From Panacagrimonas sp046594215 (GTDB taxonomy: Bacteria > Pseudomonadota > Gammaproteobacteria > Nevskiales > Nevskiaceae), in assembly GCA_046594215.1 (NCBI GenBank), contig JBKJPX010000057.1, positions 172,339 to 236,338 on the forward strand: DNA of 64,000 nt. The letters are read 5' to 3'. Position 1 is the stretch's first letter, and every line of letters begins with the position of its first letter. Shown here piece after piece: positions 63,706 to 64,000 of the stretch. Under the pieces are notes generated by a model that saw nothing but the letters and a program-made list of their open reading frames with translations, was not told the DNA's origin and did not search any database. The position numbers and the translations under genes are program-made.

Positions 63706-64000
63706 GGGGCGTCTCCATCGACCGTCGTACGCCCAGGCCGGGCGAACCTGACCGACGGTCCTGCGCCCTTCCTACAACTTCCGTTCCCGCGCGCACCCGG
63801 CGGGTTTCCGGCGCCGCCTGCCCAGGACGGTGTCGCATCCACCCGCTTGGGGACACCTGCCCGTCCGGGGCACTGCGAATCTGCTGACCAGGCGCGCTGT
63901 GCCCTGGGTTGCGCCCTGATCGGGCCCGTCCCGATCGCCGACTGGCGCCGATGCGCAGAACAGGTCGTCGTGGTGGTGGCGGCAAGCCGGCGCCTTCGCC
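63706..64000. other. Region upstream of the chemotaxis operon
   Basis: The last 295 bp hold no frame with convincing coding signal. They should contain the promoter of the STAS-cheY-cheA operon. I looked for a sigma-28 (TAAAG...GCCGATAA) element and did not find a convincing match. Nothing else is recognised; a neighbouring gene may begin beyond the window. Confidence 0.4.

Noticed and set aside
63706..64000. Sigma-28 flagellar promoter before the chemotaxis operon
   Set aside because: No pair of elements with acceptable match and spacing was found.

Overview
The window reads as a chromosomal segment of a GC-rich, flagellate gammaproteobacterium. The best support is synteny. The run serS-crcB-rarA-lolA-ftsK ... 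aat-bpt-infA-clpA-clpS and the run plsX-rpmF-yceD-maf ... rluC-rne are arrangements known from Gammaproteobacteria such as E. coli and Pseudomonas. Placement near the Xanthomonadales/Nevskiales is an inference. No phage, IS element, CRISPR array, rRNA or tRNA gene was found. The DNA is mostly tightly packed core and near-core genes.

Layout. 1-2256: 5' part of the penicillin-binding protein 1B gene. 2321-10473: phosphate-uptake locus (pstS, phosphate-selective porin, pstC, pstA, pstB, phoU), all on the minus strand, behind a three-heptad Pho box. 10965-14231: cysB, sulfite reductase and DUF934, without cysH. 14419-15566: an outer-membrane-like protein and a tiny glycine-rich exported protein, both unrecognised. 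15596-28193: serS, crcB, rarA, lolA, ftsK, two less known genes, the N-end-rule transferases aat and bpt, infA, clpA and clpS. 28571-34784: DUF2937, a flavin/CoA enzyme cluster (OYE, crotonase, LLM oxidoreductase) and a CHASE2 adenylate cyclase. 34875-40790: type II secretion genes gspC-D-E-F only. 40865-49881: plsX, rpmF, yceD, maf, a HAD phosphatase, a 470-residue unknown protein, rluC and rne. 50066-52618: an EAL-domain protein with a degenerate GGDEF, and a GT2 glycosyltransferase. 52837-63705: a chemotaxis operon on the minus strand, in transcription order STAS, cheY, a small frameshifted ORF, cheA, cheW, a soluble receptor with four PAS domains, cheR, cheD, cheB and a second receptor.

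How the genes work together. The pst block is a complete high-affinity phosphate importer with its own outer-membrane channel and the PhoU regulator. Aat and Bpt add leucine (or phenylalanine) to protein N-termini; ClpS recognises these and delivers them to ClpA, so the whole N-degron pathway except ClpP lies within 5 kb. The chemotaxis operon encodes receptors, kinase, coupling protein, response regulator and all three receptor-modifying enzymes (CheR, CheB, CheD).

Main points of interest. (1) CheD and one receptor end in the same VELF tail, while the other receptor ends in a classical CheR-docking pentapeptide. (2) A small gene between cheY and cheA appears frameshifted at a short tandem repeat. 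(3) The gsp operon stops after gspF exactly where the rpmF-plsX cluster stops before fabH, which suggests a rearrangement junction. (4) A 470-residue lipid- or membrane-anchored unknown protein is translationally coupled between rluC and a phosphatase. (5) The small VSGGG-repeat protein follows an unrecognised barrel-like protein.
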